From Betaproteobacteria bacterium (GTDB taxonomy: Bacteria; Pseudomonadota; Gammaproteobacteria; Burkholderiales; Burkholderiaceae_C), in the NCBI GenBank assembly GCA_009925585.1, contig RFYK01000002.1, positions 1-64,000 of the forward strand: DNA of 64,000 nt. The letters are read 5' to 3'. Made by a program: the position numbers and the translations under genes. How positions within the stretch are numbered: the stretch's first letter is position 1; each line of letters opens with the position of its first letter. The notes beneath the pieces are model-generated. The model searched no databases. It was not told where the DNA came from and saw only the letters and a list, made by a program, of their open reading frames with translations. Below, piece by piece: positions 39,915-49,374 of this stretch.

Positions 39915-41384
39915 ATGCGCCTTCTTGGCAAAGCGCTGACCTTCGACGATGTGTTGTTGGTTCCCGCATATTCCCAGGTCCTGCCCAAGGACACCCAACT
40001 TTCCACCCAGTTTTCGCGCCGAATTTCCCTGAATTTGCCCTTGGTGTCTGCCGCCATGGACACGGTCACTGAAGCCCGCTTGGCCATCGCCATTGCGCAA
40101 GAAGGCGGTATGGGTATCGTGCACAAAAACCTCACGCCACAACAGCAGGCCGCAGAGGTTGCCAAGGTCAAGCGTTACGAGAGCGGTGTGTTGCTCGATC
40201 CAGTCATCATCACGCCTACACACACGGTGCGTCAGGTCATGGCCTTGTCCGATGAATTGGGCATCTCCGGTTTCCCCGTGTGCGATGCAGGCAAGGTGGT
40301 GGGCATCGTGACCAACCGCGATTTGCGTTTCGAGGCTCGCCACGACCTTCAAATCAAAGACATCATGACACCGCGAGAGCGGCTCATCACGGTGACCGAG
40401 GGCACCACGCCCGAGCAAGCCAAGGCCTTGTTGAACAAGCACAAATTGGAGCGCTTGTTGGTCATCAACGATGCGTTTGAACTCAAAGGCTTGATCACCG
40501 TCAAAGACATCACCAAGCAAACCAGTTTCCCCAACGCGGCTCGCGACAGTGCAGGGCGCTTGCGTGTGGGTGCTGCTGTGGGCGTGGGTCCAGGCACCGA
40601 AGAACGCGTGGAGGCATTGGTCAAAGCAGGCGTGGATGCCATCATTGTGGACACCGCACATGGCCACAGCCAAGGGGTGATCGAGCGGGTGCGATGGGTG
40701 AAACAACATTACCCGTTGATCGATGTGGTGGGAGGCAATATTGCGACCGGCGCAGCCGCCTTGGCCTTGGCCGAAGCCGGGGCAGATGCGGTCAAGGTAG
40801 GCATTGGCCCGGGTTCCATTTGCACCACGCGCATCGTGGCAGGTGTAGGGGTGCCGCAAATCACGGCGATTGACAACGTGGCGACAGCGCTCAAAGGCAC
40901 AGGTGTTCCACTGATCGCTGATGGTGGCATTCGTTACAGCGGCGACATAGCCAAAGCCATTGCCGCCGGTGCGTCGAGCATCATGATGGGTGGCATGTTC
41001 GCTGGCACCGAGGAAGCCCCGGGTGAAATCATTTTGTACCAAGGACGCAGTTACAAAAGCTACCGTGGCATGGGCAGCATCGGAGCGATGCAGCAAGGCA
41101 GCGCCGATCGCTATTTCCAAGAGGCCACCACAGGCAACCCTAACGCAGACAAGCTCGTGCCCGAAGGCATCGAAGGACGAGTGCCTTACAAAGGTTCCAT
41201 GGTCAGCATCGTTTACCAAATGGCTGGCGGTGTCAGGGCCGCGATGGGGTATTGCGGTTGTGCCACCATCGAAGACATGCGTGAGCGAGCGGAGTTCGTT
41301 GAAATCTCCGCCGCAGGCATGCGTGAAAGCCATGTGCACGATGTGCAAATCACCAAGGAAGCGCCCAACTACCGCGCCGACTGA
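39915..41384 (+). CDS. guaB: IMP dehydrogenase
   Basis: A 489-residue IMPDH. The barrel start ([13 protein letters not shown]) is followed by two CBS domains at about residues 95-205 ([18 protein letters not shown] and [17 protein letters not shown]), the catalytic loop Cys in [11 protein letters not shown] and the flap [10 protein letters not shown]. It makes XMP from IMP, the committed step to GMP. Start ATG 39915 with GGAG ten bases upstream; guaA follows 31 bases after. Confidence 0.97.
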   Translation: MRLLGKALTFDDVLLVPAYSQVLPKDTQLSTQFSRRISLNLPLVSAAMDTVTEARLAIAIAQEGGMGIVHKNLTPQQQAAEVAKVKRYESGVLLDPVIITPTHTVRQVMALSDELGISGFPVCDAGKVVGIVTNRDLRFEARHDLQIKDIMTPRERLITVTEGTTPEQAKALLNKHKLERLLVINDAFELKGLITVKDITKQTSFPNAARDSAGRLRVGAAVGVGPGTEERVEALVKAGVDAIIVDTAHGHSQGVIERVRWVKQHYPLIDVVGGNIATGAAALALAEAGADAVKVGIGPGSICTTRIVAGVGVPQITAIDNVATALKGTGVPLIADGGIRYSGDIAKAIAAGASSIMMGGMFAGTEEAPGEIILYQGRSYKSYRGMGSIGAMQQGSADRYFQEATTGNPNADKLVPEGIEGRVPYKGSMVSIVYQMAGGVRAAMGYCGCATIEDMRERAEFVEISAAGMRESHVHDVQITKEAPNYRAD

Positions 41385-41415
41385 CAACCGCTCAGTTGCC
41401 GCAAAACACATTGCC

Positions 41416-43068
41416 ATGGCACACCACAAAATATTGATATTGGATTTTGGCTCGCAGGTCACGCAATTGATCGCTCGCCGCATACGCGAAGCCCATGTGT
41501 ATTGCGAGGTACACCCTTGCGATGTGACGGACGATTGGTTGCGCCAATACGCCGCCGATGGACTGCTCAAAGGCATTGTGTTGTCCGGCAGCCATGCCAG
41601 TGTTTACGAAGCCGACACAGACAACGCACCTGCCGCGGTGTTCACACTCGGTGTGCCGGTGCTTGGCATTTGCTACGGCATGCAAACCATGGCACAGCAA
41701 CTGGGTGGCAAAGTCGAGAGTGGACACCAGCGTGAATTTGGTTATGCAGAAGTTCGTGCCAGAGGCCACACTGCCTTGCTCAAAGACATCGCTGACTTCA
41801 CCACCCCTGAAGGCCATGGCATGCTCAAAGTGTGGATGAGCCATGGCGACAAGGTCACTGAATTACCGCCTGGCTTCAAGTTGATGGCCAGCACCGACAG
41901 TTGCCCAATCGCTGGCATGGCCGATGAAGCGCGGCATTTTTATGGGGTTCAGTTTCATCCTGAAGTGACCCATACCGTGCAAGGCAAAGCCTTGCTCAAC
42001 CGGTTTGTGCACCAGATTTGTCAGGCACGTGCCGATTGGGTGATGACGGGTTATGTGGATGAAGCAGTGGCTCGCATTCGCGCCCAAGTGGGTGACGAAG
42101 AAGTGATTTTGGGTTTGTCTGGCGGTGTGGATTCTTCGGTGGCCGCCGCGTTGATCCACCGCGCCATTGGCGACCAATTGACCTGTGTGTTTGTCGACCA
42201 TGGCTTGTTGCGCTTGAATGAAGGCGATGCGGTCATGGAGATGTTCGCAGGCCGCTTGCACGCCAAGGTCATTCGCGTGGACGCCAGCGATTTGTTTTTG
42301 GGTAAATTGGCCGGTGTCAGTGACCCAGAGGCCAAACGCAAAATCATCGGGGCTGAATTTGTCACCGTGTTCAAAGCGCAGGCTGCCAAACTCAAAGCGG
42401 GCGACGGCGGACACAAGGGCGCCACTTACTTGGCGCAAGGCACCATTTACCCCGATGTGATTGAGAGCGGCGGCGCGAAAAGCAAAAAAGCGGTCACCAT
42501 CAAAAGCCACCACAACGTTGGCGGTTTGCCAGAACAGCTTGGTTTGAAATTGTTAGAGCCCTTGCGCGATTTGTTCAAAGACGAAGTGCGCGAACTCGGC
42601 GTGGCTTTGGGTTTGCCGCATGACATGGTGTATCGCCATCCGTTTCCCGGCCCTGGTCTGGGTGTGCGCATTTTGGGTGAGGTCAAAGCAGCGTACGCCG
42701 ATTTGCTGCGTCGCGCGGACGCCATCTTCATTGAAGAATTGCGCAACACGCCGTTCACTGGCGACGCCACGACCGGCGCCATCAGCGGCGAACAACCACC
42801 ACGCAATTGGTACGAAGCCACCAGCCAAGCCTTTGTGGTGTTTTTGCCAGTCAAATCGGTGGGCGTCATGGGCGATGGCCGCACCTATGAACACGTGGTG
42901 GCATTGCGCGCCGTGGTCACCAGCGATTTCATGACTGCCGATTGGGCAGAGTTGCCTTACAGTTTGTTAAAGAAAGTGTCGGGGCGCATCATCAATGAAG
43001 TACGCGGCATCAACAGGGTGGTGATGGATGTGAGCAGTAAACCACCCGCGACGATAGAGTGGGAGTGA
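41416..43068 (+). CDS. guaA: GMP synthase (glutamine-hydrolysing)
   Basis: A 550-residue two-domain enzyme. The glutamine amidotransferase domain has nucleophile Cys in LGICYGMQ and His/Glu in FHPEVTHT. The ATP-pyrophosphatase domain has the PP-loop [13 protein letters not shown], and the dimerisation domain ends in TIEWE. It aminates XMP to GMP. The open frame reaches 426 bases upstream inside guaB, but the family N-terminus ([18 protein letters not shown]) fixes the start at ATG 41416. Confidence 0.97.
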   Translation: MAHHKILILDFGSQVTQLIARRIREAHVYCEVHPCDVTDDWLRQYAADGLLKGIVLSGSHASVYEADTDNAPAAVFTLGVPVLGICYGMQTMAQQLGGKVESGHQREFGYAEVRARGHTALLKDIADFTTPEGHGMLKVWMSHGDKVTELPPGFKLMASTDSCPIAGMADEARHFYGVQFHPEVTHTVQGKALLNRFVHQICQARADWVMTGYVDEAVARIRAQVGDEEVILGLSGGVDSSVAAALIHRAIGDQLTCVFVDHGLLRLNEGDAVMEMFAGRLHAKVIRVDASDLFLGKLAGVSDPEAKRKIIGAEFVTVFKAQAAKLKAGDGGHKGATYLAQGTIYPDVIESGGAKSKKAVTIKSHHNVGGLPEQLGLKLLEPLRDLFKDEVRELGVALGLPHDMVYRHPFPGPGLGVRILGEVKAAYADLLRRADAIFIEELRNTPFTGDATTGAISGEQPPRNWYEATSQAFVVFLPVKSVGVMGDGRTYEHVVALRAVVTSDFMTADWAELPYSLLKKVSGRIINEVRGINRVVMDVSSKPPATIEWE

Positions 43069-43104
43069 CCGGACAATGAACAGCGCACACCGTCAGGCAT
43101 TCAA

Positions 43105-44004
43105 ATGAAGTGGCTCATCGTTGGCACATGGTTGTCAGCCATTTTGTTTGGGCATTACCGCGGTCAGGTGCGCGCTGCTTGGCAAAAAGTGTTTCTGGAC
43201 CATTCTGCATTGCTCGCGCCTTTGAACGCGTTGATGGTGTTGTGCAGCAAGGTGCCGACCACGCCCTACGTGCCGTTGTCTGAATTGCCAGAGTTGCAAA
43301 CCTTGCAAGACAACTGGCAAGTGTTTCGCGAAGAGGCTTTGCATTTGTCCGAGTTGCAACGCATCAAAGCGCCAGACAAACACGACGACATCGGTTTCAA
43401 TTCATTTTTCAAATACGGATGGAAACGTTTTTATTTGAAATGGTATGACGCGGCACACCCGTCAGCCGCCGAGTTGTGTCCGCGCAGTGTGGCTATCTTG
43501 AAAAGCATTCCCTCCATCAAGGCCGCGATGTTTGCCGAGTTGCCGCCAGGCGGCAAGCTCAATCGCCACCGCGACCCGTATGCCGGTTCGTTGCGTTACC
43601 ACTTGGGCTTGGTCACGCCCAATGACGATGCTTGCTATATCGATGTGGATGGTGAGCGTCACAGTTGGCGTGACGGGCAGGGCGTGGTGTTTGATGAAAC
43701 TTACATCCATGAAGCGCACAACACGACATCGCACAACCGCATCATTTTGTTTTGTGATGTGGAGCGACCATCGCGCTTGGCTTGGGTGTCAGCCCTGAAC
43801 CGTTGGTTCAGTCGTGTCGTGATGTCTGCGGCCAGTTCGCCGAATGACGCAGGTGACCAGACGGGTGCGATCAACAAGCTCACCCATTGGCATTTTGTGT
43901 TGGATCAAAAGCGCAAGGCTTTCAAACAATGGAATCGACCGGTTTATCGACTGACCAAATACAGTCTGATCGCAATCATCGTGTGGGGAGTGATTTCGCT
44001 TTAA
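43105..44004 (+). CDS. lpxO: Lipid A hydroxylase LpxO (aspartyl/asparaginyl beta-hydroxylase family)
   Basis: A 299-residue Fe(II)/2-oxoglutarate dioxygenase. The N-terminal hydrophobic anchor (residues 3-18) followed by FLDHSALLAPLNALM and VPTTPYVPL is the LpxO pattern. The iron site is the His/Asp pair in NRHRDPYAGSLRYHLG and the distal His in YIHEAHNT; the 2-oxoglutarate Arg is probably in NRIILFCDVERP. A second hydrophobic segment is at the C-terminus. LpxO adds a 2-hydroxyl to a secondary acyl chain of lipid A. It follows guaA by 36 bases. Confidence 0.88.
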   Translation: MKWLIVGTWLSAILFGHYRGQVRAAWQKVFLDHSALLAPLNALMVLCSKVPTTPYVPLSELPELQTLQDNWQVFREEALHLSELQRIKAPDKHDDIGFNSFFKYGWKRFYLKWYDAAHPSAAELCPRSVAILKSIPSIKAAMFAELPPGGKLNRHRDPYAGSLRYHLGLVTPNDDACYIDVDGERHSWRDGQGVVFDETYIHEAHNTTSHNRIILFCDVERPSRLAWVSALNRWFSRVVMSAASSPNDAGDQTGAINKLTHWHFVLDQKRKAFKQWNRPVYRLTKYSLIAIIVWGVISL

Positions 44005-44139
44005 GACATGCAGTCGGCAAAAAAACGAATGGATAACGACATGACGGTCGGGCCGACGCGAACGTTGCCGTAGGCGGTGAGCGGCGACCGAGCCGGCATG
44101 GCGTGAATACTTGACTCAAAGCGAAAAGTGCACTGCGAT

Positions 44140-45420
44140 TCAGGTCTTATCCAACGCTTGCTCAATATCCCAAATGATGTCGTCCAGCGTTTCCAAACCC
44201 ACACTCAAACGAATCAAATCTGGCGGCACGCCTGCTGCAATTTGTTGTTCTTCGGACAACTGACGGTGCGTGGTTGAAGCCGGGTGAATCACCAAGCTTT
44301 TGGCATCTCCGATATTGGCCAGATGAGACAAAAATTGCACATGCTCAATGAAGGTTTGACCCGCAGCAGCCCCACCTTTGACACCAAAGGTCAACACCGC
44401 CCCTGCACCACGCGGCAGGTACTTGTTAGCCAATGCATGGTCGGGATGGTTGCTCAACCCCGGGTAATTCACCCAAGCCACTTTGGGGTGGTGTTGTAAA
44501 TGTTGGGCCACCGCCAACGCGTTGCTGCAATGGCGGTCCATTCGCAAAGACAAGGTTTCTGCGCCTTGAAGCAATAAGAACGCATTGAAGGGCGACAGCA
44601 CCGGCCCGAACGTGCGCATGCCTTCCATTCGGCATTTCATGGTGAAACCAAAGTCGCCGAAGGTTTCATAAAAACGCACACCGTGGTAGCCGGGCGAGGG
44701 CTCGGTCATGGTGGGAAAGCGGCCGTTGTCCCAAGGAAACTTGCCCGACTCGATGATGATGCCGCCCATGGTGGTCCCATGCCCACCGATGAATTTGGTC
44801 GCCGAATGGATGCTGATGGCTGCACCCCAAAGAAACGGTTGGCACAAATACGGACTGGCAAATGTGTTGTCAATGAAAAGCGGCACACCTGCTTGGTGAC
44901 CGATCTGGGCAACGGCTTCGATGTCCAGCACATTCAAAGAGGGGTTGCCCAAGGTTTCCGCATACAAGGCTTTGGTTTTGGGTGTGATGGCACGGGCAAA
45001 ATTTTGCGGATCAGAGGCATCCACAAACACGGTTTCAATGCCGAGCTTTTTGAAGTTCACACCCAGTTGCGTGTGTGTGCCACCGTACAAGGTCTTGGCC
45101 GCAACGATTTGGTCACCCGCTTCACAGACATTGAGCAAGGCGATCATTTGTGCGGCCATGCCACTGCCAGTGGCAACCGCCGCGCGTCCGCCTTCCAGTG
45201 CGGCGATGCGTTCTTCCAGTACCGCGACCGTGGGGTTGGACAAGCGCGAATACACGTTCCCGAAGGTTTGCAGGTTGAACAAACTCGCGGCATGCTCGGC
45301 GCTGTCGAACACGTAAGACGTGGTTTGGTAAATGGGGACAGCGCGGCTGCCAGTGGCTGCATCGGGTATTTGCCCCGCGTGCAAGCTGAGCGTGTCGAAA
45401 CCAAATTTGCGATCTGCCAT
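44140..45420 (-). CDS. metY: O-acetylhomoserine aminocarboxypropyltransferase (sulfhydrylase)
   Basis: A 426-residue PLP enzyme of the Cys/Met group, MetY type. VYSRLSNPTVAVLEERIAALEGG, ATGSGMAAQ, the cofactor Asp in PLFIDNTFASP and the Schiff-base Lys in IHSATKFIGGHG are present, with the C-terminal PASTTHRQLSEEQ and IRLSVGLE. It makes homocysteine from O-acetylhomoserine and sulfide, or methionine with methanethiol. It lies seven bases after the CoA-binding protein gene. The 135-base gap to lpxO (44005-44139) holds no gene or clear terminator that I can see. Confidence 0.94.
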   Translation of the reverse strand: MADRKFGFDTLSLHAGQIPDAATGSRAVPIYQTTSYVFDSAEHAASLFNLQTFGNVYSRLSNPTVAVLEERIAALEGGRAAVATGSGMAAQMIALLNVCEAGDQIVAAKTLYGGTHTQLGVNFKKLGIETVFVDASDPQNFARAITPKTKALYAETLGNPSLNVLDIEAVAQIGHQAGVPLFIDNTFASPYLCQPFLWGAAISIHSATKFIGGHGTTMGGIIIESGKFPWDNGRFPTMTEPSPGYHGVRFYETFGDFGFTMKCRMEGMRTFGPVLSPFNAFLLLQGAETLSLRMDRHCSNALAVAQHLQHHPKVAWVNYPGLSNHPDHALANKYLPRGAGAVLTFGVKGGAAAGQTFIEHVQFLSHLANIGDAKSLVIHPASTTHRQLSEEQQIAAGVPPDLIRLSVGLETLDDIIWDIEQALDKT

Positions 45421-45427
45421 AGCGGTT

Positions 45428-45895
45428 TTAAGTGGGAGGAATTTGACGTTGGGCCGATATCACGCCGGTATTGACGCCAAACCAACCCAGGCCGCCGAAC
45501 AACCGGGCATGTTCGATCTTGACACACCGGTCCATCACCACGGTCAAACCGGCATCTTGGGCGATGCGTTGCGCGTCTGTGTTGACCACACCCAATTGCA
45601 GCCACAACACCTTGGCGCCAATGGCAACGGCTTCTTGTGCGATGGCTGGCGTGTCCGCAGGTTTGCGAAACACGTCGACGATGTCGACGTCAAATGGAAT
45701 GTCTGCGAGGCTGGCATAACAGGTCTCGTCCAGAATTTGCGGGTATTTGGGATTGACCGGCACGATTCGGTAGCCATGGGCTTGCATGTATTTGGCGGCG
45801 AAATACGAGGGCCGGAACCAATCGGCAGACAAACCAACCACCGCTATCGTGCGGTGTTGTTTCAAAACCTGTTTCAGTACGCGAATCTCACTCAT
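45428..45895 (-). CDS. CoA-binding protein (YccU family)
   Basis: A 155-residue Rossmann-fold CoA-binding domain. The Gly-rich start (IAVVGLSADWFRPS), the central NPKYPQILDETCYASL and the C-terminal MDRCVKIEH are the family signatures. Its role is unknown. It is the first gene of a minus-strand pair with metY and is divergent from csp. A TAATAT -10-like box at 45908-45903 would place the transcript start at about the ATG, and no ribosome site is visible, so the mRNA could be leaderless. Confidence 0.87.
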   Translation of the reverse strand: MSEIRVLKQVLKQHRTIAVVGLSADWFRPSYFAAKYMQAHGYRIVPVNPKYPQILDETCYASLADIPFDVDIVDVFRKPADTPAIAQEAVAIGAKVLWLQLGVVNTDAQRIAQDAGLTVVMDRCVKIEHARLFGGLGWFGVNTGVISAQRQIPPT

Positions 45896-45928
45896 TTGCG
45901 GGATATTAGCCGATTCACGAAATAAAGA

Positions 45929-46034
45929 TTGCTTTATGGCCAGAAACAGTGCATAGTCGGACTTCGATATCAGGTTATGTCGTTCGCCTGTCTTGACCTT
46001 CGACCCCGAGGGGGGCTTCCCTTTTTTTTAAGAA
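45929..46034 (+). promoter_or_regulatory. Cold-shock gene promoter and leader with terminator-like hairpin
   Basis: TTGCTT (45929-45934) and CATAGT (45952-45957), 17 bases apart, make a weak sigma70 promoter. The leader of about 80 bases contains CCCC (46004-46007) facing a G6 run (46010-46015), then a T8 run at 46022-46029. This resembles an intrinsic terminator placed before the coding region. The stem is short, so stability is uncertain. Confidence 0.42.
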
Positions 46035-46043
46035 ATGCAATAC

Positions 46044-46250
46044 ATGGCAACAGGTACAGTGAAATGGTTTAACGAGTCCAAAGGTTTTGGCTTTATTACA
46101 CCCGAAGACGGCGGCAAAGATTTGTTCGCCCATTTTTCAGCGATCCAGAACCAGGGCTTCAAAACGCTGGCAGAAGGTCAACGCGTGAGCTTTGAAGTGA
46201 CCACCGGCCCCAAAGGCCTGCAAGCGTCCAACATCAAGTCAGCCGATTAA
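46044..46250 (+). CDS. Cold-shock protein (CspA family)
   Basis: A 68-residue single-domain cold-shock protein. RNP1 (KGFGFITP) and RNP2 (DLFAHFS) are intact. These proteins bind single-stranded RNA and act as chaperones or antiterminators. ATG 46044 gives the family N-terminus MATGTVKWF; an ATG nine bases upstream would add three residues. It is followed 22 bases later by the IF-1/methyltransferase gene, whose first domain is also an OB-fold RNA binder. Confidence 0.95.
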   Translation: MATGTVKWFNESKGFGFITPEDGGKDLFAHFSAIQNQGFKTLAEGQRVSFEVTTGPKGLQASNIKSAD

Positions 46251-46272
46251 GCCGCCCGCTTAAAGGCCGCTG

Positions 46273-47139
46273 ATGTCCAAAGAAGAAATGCTGGAAATGT
46301 CCGGCATGGTGCGCGAGGTGCTTCCCGACTCGCGCTACCGTGTCACTTTGGACAACGGCCACGAACTCGTGGCCTATACCGCAGGCAAGATGCGCATGCA
46401 CCACATCCGCATCCTGGCCGGCGACAAAGTCACCTTGGAACTCTCGTCGCAGACGGTTTTGACCGCCAGCCCATCCGACACCGGATTGGGCTATTTGGTC
46501 AAGCAAGAACGCATCGCCATCTCTGGCGGTGCCGCTTTGAACATCCGTTCATTGCTAGACAAACAACAATTTCACGACCCTTTGGGCGAGGCATTGGCAC
46601 TGGGCGTTTCATCCGCCACATGGCCTTTGTTTGGTTTGGTGTGGCCGTCTGCCCAAAAAATGGCCGATGTCATGCAAACCTGGCCTTTGGCGTCGTTGCG
46701 CATCCTTGAAATTGGCTGCGGTTTGGGCTTGGCCAGTTTGGTGGTGCACCGTCGGCTGGGTAATGTGACCGCTTCCGATTACCACCCTTATACCGAACGT
46801 TTTTTGCATGCCAATTTGCGGCTCAATGGCTTGCAGCCCATGCCTTATTTTCGTGGCCATTGGGAACGCGCCAACCCTTTGTTGGGCGAATTCGATTTGA
46901 TCATTGGCAGCGATGTGCTGTACGAGCGCGATCATCCGCAGCAATTGGCCGGATTCATTCAGCGCCATGCCGCTGCCCATGCGCAGGTGTTGATCATCGA
47001 TCCCAACCGAGGAAACCGTGCGCTATTTCACAAAGCCATGCACCACAATGGTTTTGTGTTGACGCAAACCGATGTGTTGACCCCGTTGAACGATGACACG
47101 CCTTACCGTGGCCGACTGCTGAGCTACCAACGCGACTGA
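46273..47139 (+). CDS. Fusion of translation initiation factor IF-1 (truncated) with a class I SAM methyltransferase
   Basis: A single 288-residue frame. Residues 1-57 match IF-1 closely ([27 protein letters not shown] ... [12 protein letters not shown]), but the last strand (normally like YDLSKGRITFRH) is missing. From about residue 76 it is a Rossmann-type methyltransferase: motif [14 protein letters not shown] (143-156), acidic ASDYHPY, and [16 protein letters not shown]. The methyltransferase belongs to a small-protein family common in Comamonadaceae, substrate unknown. At 46459 an in-frame TTG overlaps a TGA in another frame, as if the two were once separate genes. AAAGG precedes ATG 46273. 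Either a true fusion or a junction deletion. Confidence 0.85.
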   Translation: MSKEEMLEMSGMVREVLPDSRYRVTLDNGHELVAYTAGKMRMHHIRILAGDKVTLELSSQTVLTASPSDTGLGYLVKQERIAISGGAALNIRSLLDKQQFHDPLGEALALGVSSATWPLFGLVWPSAQKMADVMQTWPLASLRILEIGCGLGLASLVVHRRLGNVTASDYHPYTERFLHANLRLNGLQPMPYFRGHWERANPLLGEFDLIIGSDVLYERDHPQQLAGFIQRHAAAHAQVLIIDPNRGNRALFHKAMHHNGFVLTQTDVLTPLNDDTPYRGRLLSYQRD

Positions 47140-47171
47140 AGACTTTGCGCGCATGGGTTACATTGCGGCGC

Positions 47172-48572
47172 ATGAATGACGAGCACTTTATGCAACTGGC
47201 TTTGGCGCAAGCCCATGCCGCGTTGGCTGCAGGAGAAGTACCTGTCGGCGCTGTGTTGGTGCGAGATGGGAAAGTCATCGCGCAAGCGCATAACGCCCCG
47301 ATTTCCAAGCATGACCCCAGCGCGCATGCCGAGGTCTTGGTCATGCGCGAAGCAGCTCGTTTGTTGGGCAATTACCGACTCGATGATTGCAGTTTGTATG
47401 TCACGTTAGAGCCTTGCACCATGTGTGCCGGGGCTGTGCTGAACGCTCGATTGCGTCGCTTGGTGTGGGGCGCGACTGAACCCAAAACGGGGGCGGCGGG
47501 TTCGGTATTGGATGTCTTTTCTCTGCCGCAGTTGAACCACCACACGACGCGCAAAGGCGGTGTGTTGGCCGCAGACTGTGCGCAACCCTTGCAAACATTT
47601 TTCAAAGCGCAACGTGTGGCACACAAAGCCCAAGCAGCCGAGACCCGATTGCGTGACGATGCCGTTCGCACACCCGACACCGCTTTTCAAGGATTGCCCG
47701 ATTACCCCTGGCAGCCCAACTACATCAGCGATTTGCCATCACTCAATGGCCTGCGTATGCATTATTTGGACGAAGGCCCGAGTGACGCATCGGTCACTTG
47801 GTTGTGTTTGCATGGCAACCCCGCTTGGAGTTATCTGTACCGACGCATGGTTCCCGTGTGGTTGGCTGCAGGCCATCGCGTGATTGCGCCTGACATGCCA
47901 GGGTTCGGTAAAAGCGACAAACCCAAAAAAGACGCCACCCATTCGTTTGAATGGCATCGACAGGTGTTACTTGAATTCATCGACGCCCTTGATTTGCGTC
48001 AGATCCAACTGGTGGTGCAAGATTGGGGTGGTATTTTGGGGCTCACTTTGCCCATGTCACAGCCATGGCGCTATGACGCGCTGTTGGTGATGAACACCAT
48101 GCTCGCGACAGGTGAGCTGCCTTTGAGTGAAGGGTTTTTGGCGTGGCGACAAATGTGTGCTGACAAGCCCATGTTTGATGTGGCCAAATTGTTTGCCAGA
48201 GGCAATCCTCACATGAGCTCAGACGAATGCGCTGCTTACAACGCGCCTTTCCCAGATGCGGGTCACCGCGCTGCACTGAGGGCATTTCCCGCCATGGTGC
48301 CGTCGTCGTGGGACAGTCCAGGTGCAGAGGTTGCCAGGCAAGCCACGGCATTTTTCAACACGCAGTGGCAAGGCAAAAGTTTGATGTTCATCGGCCAACA
48401 AGACCCGGTGCTGGGAGAACCTGTCATGCGCGAATTGCATGCCCAAATCCGAGGCTGCCCGCCACCCGTGGTACTGCCACAGGCGGGGCATTTTGTGCAA
48501 GAACATGGGTCTGACATCGCTGTGCAAGCATGGCGCTTTTTCCAATCCCATCACCAAGGAGCATTGACTTGA
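47172..48572 (+). CDS. tadA: Fusion of tRNA adenosine-34 deaminase (TadA) with a class I haloalkane dehalogenase
   Basis: A 466-residue protein. Residues 1-155 are TadA: zinc His52 and catalytic Glu54 in HAEV, Cys82 and Cys85 in PCTMC. After a short linker, residues 166-466 match DhlA-type haloalkane dehalogenase along the full length. The start is RTPDTAFQGLPDYP, the oxyanion region HGNPAWSYLYR, the nucleophile Asp284 in VVQDWGG with halide-binding Trp285, a second Trp in FLAWRQ (Trp325), acid Asp411 and His440 in AGHFVQE. TadA makes inosine at tRNA-Arg position 34; the second domain would hydrolyse a carbon-halogen or related bond. The ATG at 47172 has no good ribosome site. Confidence 0.9.
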   Translation: MNDEHFMQLALAQAHAALAAGEVPVGAVLVRDGKVIAQAHNAPISKHDPSAHAEVLVMREAARLLGNYRLDDCSLYVTLEPCTMCAGAVLNARLRRLVWGATEPKTGAAGSVLDVFSLPQLNHHTTRKGGVLAADCAQPLQTFFKAQRVAHKAQAAETRLRDDAVRTPDTAFQGLPDYPWQPNYISDLPSLNGLRMHYLDEGPSDASVTWLCLHGNPAWSYLYRRMVPVWLAAGHRVIAPDMPGFGKSDKPKKDATHSFEWHRQVLLEFIDALDLRQIQLVVQDWGGILGLTLPMSQPWRYDALLVMNTMLATGELPLSEGFLAWRQMCADKPMFDVAKLFARGNPHMSSDECAAYNAPFPDAGHRAALRAFPAMVPSSWDSPGAEVARQATAFFNTQWQGKSLMFIGQQDPVLGEPVMRELHAQIRGCPPPVVLPQAGHFVQEHGSDIAVQAWRFFQSHHQGALT

Positions 48573-49345
48573 GTACAACCGGTTCTGTGCAACCCAAAGT
48601 GGCTGTGGTGACGGGAGGTGCCATGGGCATTGGCGCAGCGGTCGCGCACCGATTGGCCATGAAAGGCTACCAAGTTTGGGTGGCTGACAGAAACATCGAA
48701 GCCGCAGAGGAAACCGCTGCCGCGCTCACCACACAAGGGTATTTAGCCCGCGCGATAGCCATGGATGTCGGTGACGCGGAGTCTGTGGCTGTGGCATTTG
48801 AATTCATTCACCAAACAGCAGGGCGATGCGATGTGTTGGTCAATTCGGCTGGCGTGGCCAGCGTCGCTGATTTTTTGGAATTCCCATTGGCCGAATTTGA
48901 ACGCACCATGCGCATCAACGTGACTGGCACATTGCTGTGCAGTCAACATGCGGCGAAATTGATGCAGCCACACCGTTGGGGGCGGATCATCAACATTGCG
49001 TCAGTGGCAGGCATGCGCGCGGTTGGCACTGGGCGAACCGCTTACGGCACCTCGAAGGCGGCCGTGATTGCGCTGACAAGGCAAATGGCTGTCGAGTTGG
49101 CCTCTGACGGCATCACCGCCAATGCGGTTGCCCCCGGTCCGGTTGACACGCCACTGACACGCCAATTGCACACGGCACAATTCAGGCAGGAATACGCCAA
49201 AGCCATTCCGATGAACCGCTATGGCAGTGTCGATGAAATTGCTGCGGTGGTGCAGTTTTTGGCGTCTGAAGAAGCGTCCTACATCACGGGCATCGTCATG
49301 CCAGTCGATGGTGGATTTTTGGCCAGCGGTGCAAGAGGGCTTTGA
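48569..49345 (+). CDS. Short-chain dehydrogenase/reductase
   Basis: A 258-residue SDR. The cofactor loop is TGGAMGIG near the N-terminus, NSAG follows, and the catalytic Ser-Tyr-Lys are in NIASVAG and TAYGTSKAA; the C-terminal PVDGGFLASG is typical. The substrate is unknown; the operon suggests a sugar or sugar acid. I chose TTG 48569, which overlaps the tadA-fusion stop (TTGA) and has AAGGA eight bases upstream. An ATG at 48530 inside the previous gene is an alternative. The RuBisCO-like gene starts 30 bases after it. Confidence 0.85.
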   Translation: MSTTGSVQPKVAVVTGGAMGIGAAVAHRLAMKGYQVWVADRNIEAAEETAAALTTQGYLARAIAMDVGDAESVAVAFEFIHQTAGRCDVLVNSAGVASVADFLEFPLAEFERTMRINVTGTLLCSQHAAKLMQPHRWGRIINIASVAGMRAVGTGRTAYGTSKAAVIALTRQMAVELASDGITANAVAPGPVDTPLTRQLHTAQFRQEYAKAIPMNRYGSVDEIAAVVQFLASEEASYITGIVMPVDGGFLASGARGL

Positions 49346-49374
49346 TGCTGTTTGAACCTGTGATGTGAGGCCGC

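Noticed and set aside
40990-41415. A 142-codon open extension upstream of guaA, inside guaB
   Set aside because: The family N-terminus begins at 41416; the extension is guaB read in another frame.
39837-41576. A 579-codon open frame opposite guaB
   Set aside because: Rich in His, Cys and Gln with no domain; typical antisense shadow of a codon-biased gene.
44005-44139. Possible small gene or terminator between lpxO and metY
   Set aside because: Frames are short and without a ribosome site; no stable hairpin with a T-run was found.
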